Source: Erysipelotrichaceae bacterium (GTDB lineage Bacteria > Bacillota_I > Bacilli_A > Erysipelotrichales > Erysipelotrichaceae). From it: a stretch of DNA of 7,517 nt. How positions within the stretch are numbered: the first letter of the stretch is position 1; each line of letters begins with the position of its first letter. The notes below the pieces were generated by a model. It was not told where the DNA came from. It saw only the letters and a program-made list of their open reading frames with translations, and did not search any database. This document shows, piece by piece, positions 6,034-7,517 of the stretch. Made by a program: the position numbers and the translations under genes. The DNA is taken from assembly GCA_900754715.1 (NCBI GenBank), contig CAAEDX010000147.1, positions 1 through 7,517 of the forward strand. The letters run 5' to 3'.

Positions 6034-7058
6034 TGACCGTCTTTCTCCTTTTTCAGATATTCGCTCTGTTCCTCCTTCACGCGCAGAAAGCCTTGATGCA
6101 GGCTGCGCATGCACAGCGCGATCTGTTCGCTGCTGTCATATCCGCGGCCCCATTCCAGCTTATCTGCGCAATATGTGATCATCGCATAAGGCTGTGTGCT
6201 GTCCCCTTTGACATGATGATAGATGGCACAGCATACCTGTCTGCTGCGGCAGCCATATGCGCGATGGGCAAACACGCTGCCCAAATAGCCATGCCAGATC
6301 GCGGGTGCTTCATGGAGATATTGCGGGAACAGCTGTCGCATCCAGATCCGCATTTCCGCTTTAGGCATCTCTTTGCACAGATCATGGAGCATGCCGGCCT
6401 CATAGGCAATGCCTTCATCCAGCTGATGCGCCCGCGCCAGCTGAACGCTGAGCTGTGCTACCCTGACACTGTGCGCATACCGTTTTTCTGACATATGTCC
6501 CTTGACGAAGCTTTCCAGATACAGGCGGTTCGCGCTGATGTATGTCTTGACCGCTTCAGGCACATAATGCCACCCTCTGCCTTCTCTGATCTGCGTGGAG
6601 CTGACCGCGACCAGCCGCAGCGGCTGAAACAGCAGCGGATACGGCGTCTTGGGCATGCGGACATCCTGTCTGGAGAAGACCACGATGCGCACCAGCTGAA
6701 GCAAGGCATCGATTTCTTTCCAGCGCGAAAGCTGCAGCGCCTGATCACTGCCGATCAGCCAGAAAAACTGATCGTTTGGATAGTGAGCCTTGAGCATCCG
6801 TGCCGTATCGACCGTGTAAGAGATGCCCTGCCGCTCGAGCTCCATCGTGCAGACACGGATATGACGATAAGGCGCGCTCGCTCGCTTCAACATAGCGAGC
6901 CGATGATGTTCATCGCTCAGCGAGCGGCTTTTAAGCGGCGTGTCATGCGTCGGCATCAGCCATACCTCATCCATGCCCATCTTCAGCGCTTCTTTCGCGA
7001 TCTGCATATGTCCGGCATGTACCGGATCGAAGCTGCCGCCCAACACTGCGATCTTCAT
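6030..7058 (-). CDS. nadD: Fused nicotinate-nucleotide adenylyltransferase (NadD) and YqeK HD-domain hydrolase
   Basis: A 342-residue bifunctional protein. Residues 1 to about 182 are NadD, which joins nicotinate mononucleotide to AMP in NAD synthesis. It has the nucleotidyltransferase motif GGSFDPVHAGH (7-17), WLIGSD (100-105) and SSTQIRE (153-159). Residues from about 184 to the end are YqeK, an HD-superfamily phosphohydrolase; Bacillus YqeK is known as a symmetrical Ap4A hydrolase. Its metal ligands are visible as YAHS (His196), MLHDLCKE (His225, Asp226), WHG (His256), YHH (His281/282) and ADKLE (Asp299). In Bacillus these are two adjacent genes. No stop or good internal ribosome site separates them here: Met189 at 6494 has AAGGGA only three bases upstream. 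The gene starts one base after the yhbY stop, with a weak GGGG site at 7066-7069. Confidence 0.95.
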   Translation of the reverse strand: MKIAVLGGSFDPVHAGHMQIAKEALKMGMDEVWLMPTHDTPLKSRSLSDEHHRLAMLKRASAPYRHIRVCTMELERQGISYTVDTARMLKAHYPNDQFFWLIGSDQALQLSRWKEIDALLQLVRIVVFSRQDVRMPKTPYPLLFQPLRLVAVSSTQIREGRGWHYVPEAVKTYISANRLYLESFVKGHMSEKRYAHSVRVAQLSVQLARAHQLDEGIAYEAGMLHDLCKEMPKAEMRIWMRQLFPQYLHEAPAIWHGYLGSVFAHRAYGCRSRQVCCAIYHHVKGDSTQPYAMITYCADKLEWGRGYDSSEQIALCMRSLHQGFLRVKEEQSEYLKKEKDGQ

Positions 7059-7059
7059 C

Positions 7060-7344
7060 TTACAGCCCCATCAGGTTCTTCTTGCTGCGGCGGTACAGCA
7101 CGAATGTGCGTCCGATGCTGTGTACCAGCTCGCTGTCGGTTGCCTGCGCCAGCATCTGCGCTGCTTCGGCCGTGCTCAGCGGCGCGCTCTTGAGCAGATT
7201 GAGCTTGACCAGCTCATGCGCGCGCAATGAATCATCGAGCGTCGCGATCAGATTGTCGCTGATGCCGTCTTTCCCGATCTGAAACAACGAGCGGTATTGC
7301 TGCGCCTGCGCCCGCAGCGTCTTCTTATCTTGTGCACTCAACAT
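7060..7344 (-). CDS. yhbY: YhbY-type RNA-binding protein (CRM domain)
   Basis: A 94-residue single-domain CRS1-YhbY (CRM) protein associated with pre-50S ribosomal particles. The fold is an IF3-like alpha/beta unit. Diagnostic blocks are the GxxG loop IGKDGISDNLI (23-33), ELVKLNLLKSAPL (44-56) and the end SELVHSIGRTFVLYRRSKK (71-89), which matches the family's 'iGr-x-x-v-LYR' finish. Length is typical (about 95). Basic residues cluster at the C-terminus, as expected for RNA binding. The ATG at 7344 lies one base after the yqeH stop, with a weak AAAGG site further upstream, so coupling to yqeH is likely. In Bacillus aroE lies between yqeH and yhbY; it is absent here. Confidence 0.94.
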   Translation of the reverse strand: MLSAQDKKTLRAQAQQYRSLFQIGKDGISDNLIATLDDSLRAHELVKLNLLKSAPLSTAEAAQMLAQATDSELVHSIGRTFVLYRRSKKNLMGL

Positions 7345-7345
7345 A

Positions 7346-7517
7346 TCATATCATCGCCTTTCTGAATGTCACATTGACTTTCCGGTTTACCCATACGCGG
7401 ACTTCGCTGATCCCGGGACTGACACAAAACCAGCCCAGTCCATGGATGACCACGTCGATCTTTTCTTTGCGCACCGGATGGGAATACATGACCATGTCAT
7501 CGGGATCGCTGTCCAGC
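7346..7517 (-). CDS. yqeH: Ribosome-assembly GTPase YqeH, C-terminal part only (partial)
   Basis: An open frame enters from the right edge and stops with TGA at 7348-7346, giving 56 visible residues. The segment KEKIDVVIHGLGWFCVS followed by a beta-rich stretch and the terminal VTFRKAMI matches the end of YqeH, which finishes with 'D-V-V-x-x-GLGW' and an 'RKS/A-hydrophobic' terminus. YqeH is a circularly permuted GTPase needed for 30S subunit maturation. Its zinc finger and G motifs (G4-G5-G1-G2-G3 order) lie outside the window. Position immediately upstream of yhbY and nadD agrees with the conserved yqe cluster. The promoter of this operon is not in view. Confidence 0.85.
   Translation of the reverse strand, partial: LDSDPDDMVMYSHPVRKEKIDVVIHGLGWFCVSPGISEVRVWVNRKVNVTFRKAMI

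Noticed and set aside
6492..6494. An internal ATG that could start a separate YqeK
   Set aside because: AAGGGA is only three bases upstream and the two domains are continuous in one frame, so a fusion is the simpler reading; secondary internal initiation cannot be fully excluded.
6495..7193. A 232-codon plus-strand open frame opposite nadD and yhbY
   Set aside because: Both genes opposite it carry complete family motifs, and the frame has no recognisable motif of its own.
1..7517. A mobile element, CRISPR array, tRNA/rRNA gene or defence island
   Set aside because: I found no direct-repeat arrays, no transposase or integrase motifs, no cloverleaf sequences and no known defence domains; almost every base is accounted for by core genes.

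Overview
The window is a compact piece of bacterial chromosome with moderate GC content and almost no non-coding DNA. Gene content and order point to a low-GC-lineage Firmicute/Bacillota. The neighbours recU-ponA, ypmB/dnaD/nth and yqeH-yhbY-nadD-yqeK-rsfS-yqeM are all familiar from Bacillus. A fused NadD-YqeK protein, a pattern known from Mollicutes, leads me to suspect the Erysipelotrichia/Mollicutes side of the phylum. That placement is inference from architecture, not a database result.

Layout. (1) Plus strand, 1-2549: the last 34 codons of a probable recU, overlapping by 23 nt a class A penicillin-binding protein gene (ponA-like) with an unusual cysteine-bearing repeat tail. (2) 2550-2616: a convergent intergenic region with two hairpin terminators; the second can serve both strands. 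(3) Minus strand, 4251 down to 2617: ypmB-like, dnaD and nth, a tightly overlapping operon with a probable promoter at about 4282-4310. (4) Minus strand, 7517 down to 4318: yqeH (3' part only), yhbY, nadD-yqeK fusion, rsfS, yqeM-like methyltransferase and mtnN. Successive genes overlap or lie one or two bases apart, and the run ends at an intrinsic terminator whose stem begins inside mtnN.

How the genes fit together. The yqeH-to-mtnN operon combines ribosome assembly and silencing (YqeH, YhbY, RsfS), NAD synthesis (NadD), dinucleotide clearance (YqeK domain), an S-adenosylmethionine-dependent methyltransferase and the nucleosidase that removes its by-product S-adenosylhomocysteine. The ypmB-dnaD-nth operon joins replication restart or initiation (DnaD) with base excision repair (Nth) and a membrane-anchored protein of unknown role. 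RecU and the class A PBP form the classical Firmicute pairing of recombination and cell-wall synthesis genes.

No mobile element, RNA gene, CRISPR array or defence system is visible. The most unusual feature is the PBP tail: two 27-residue cysteine repeats that are nearly identical in protein but differ at almost every codon, followed by a third cysteine loop. The window is otherwise ordinary core genome, and I do not see a new multi-gene system in it.
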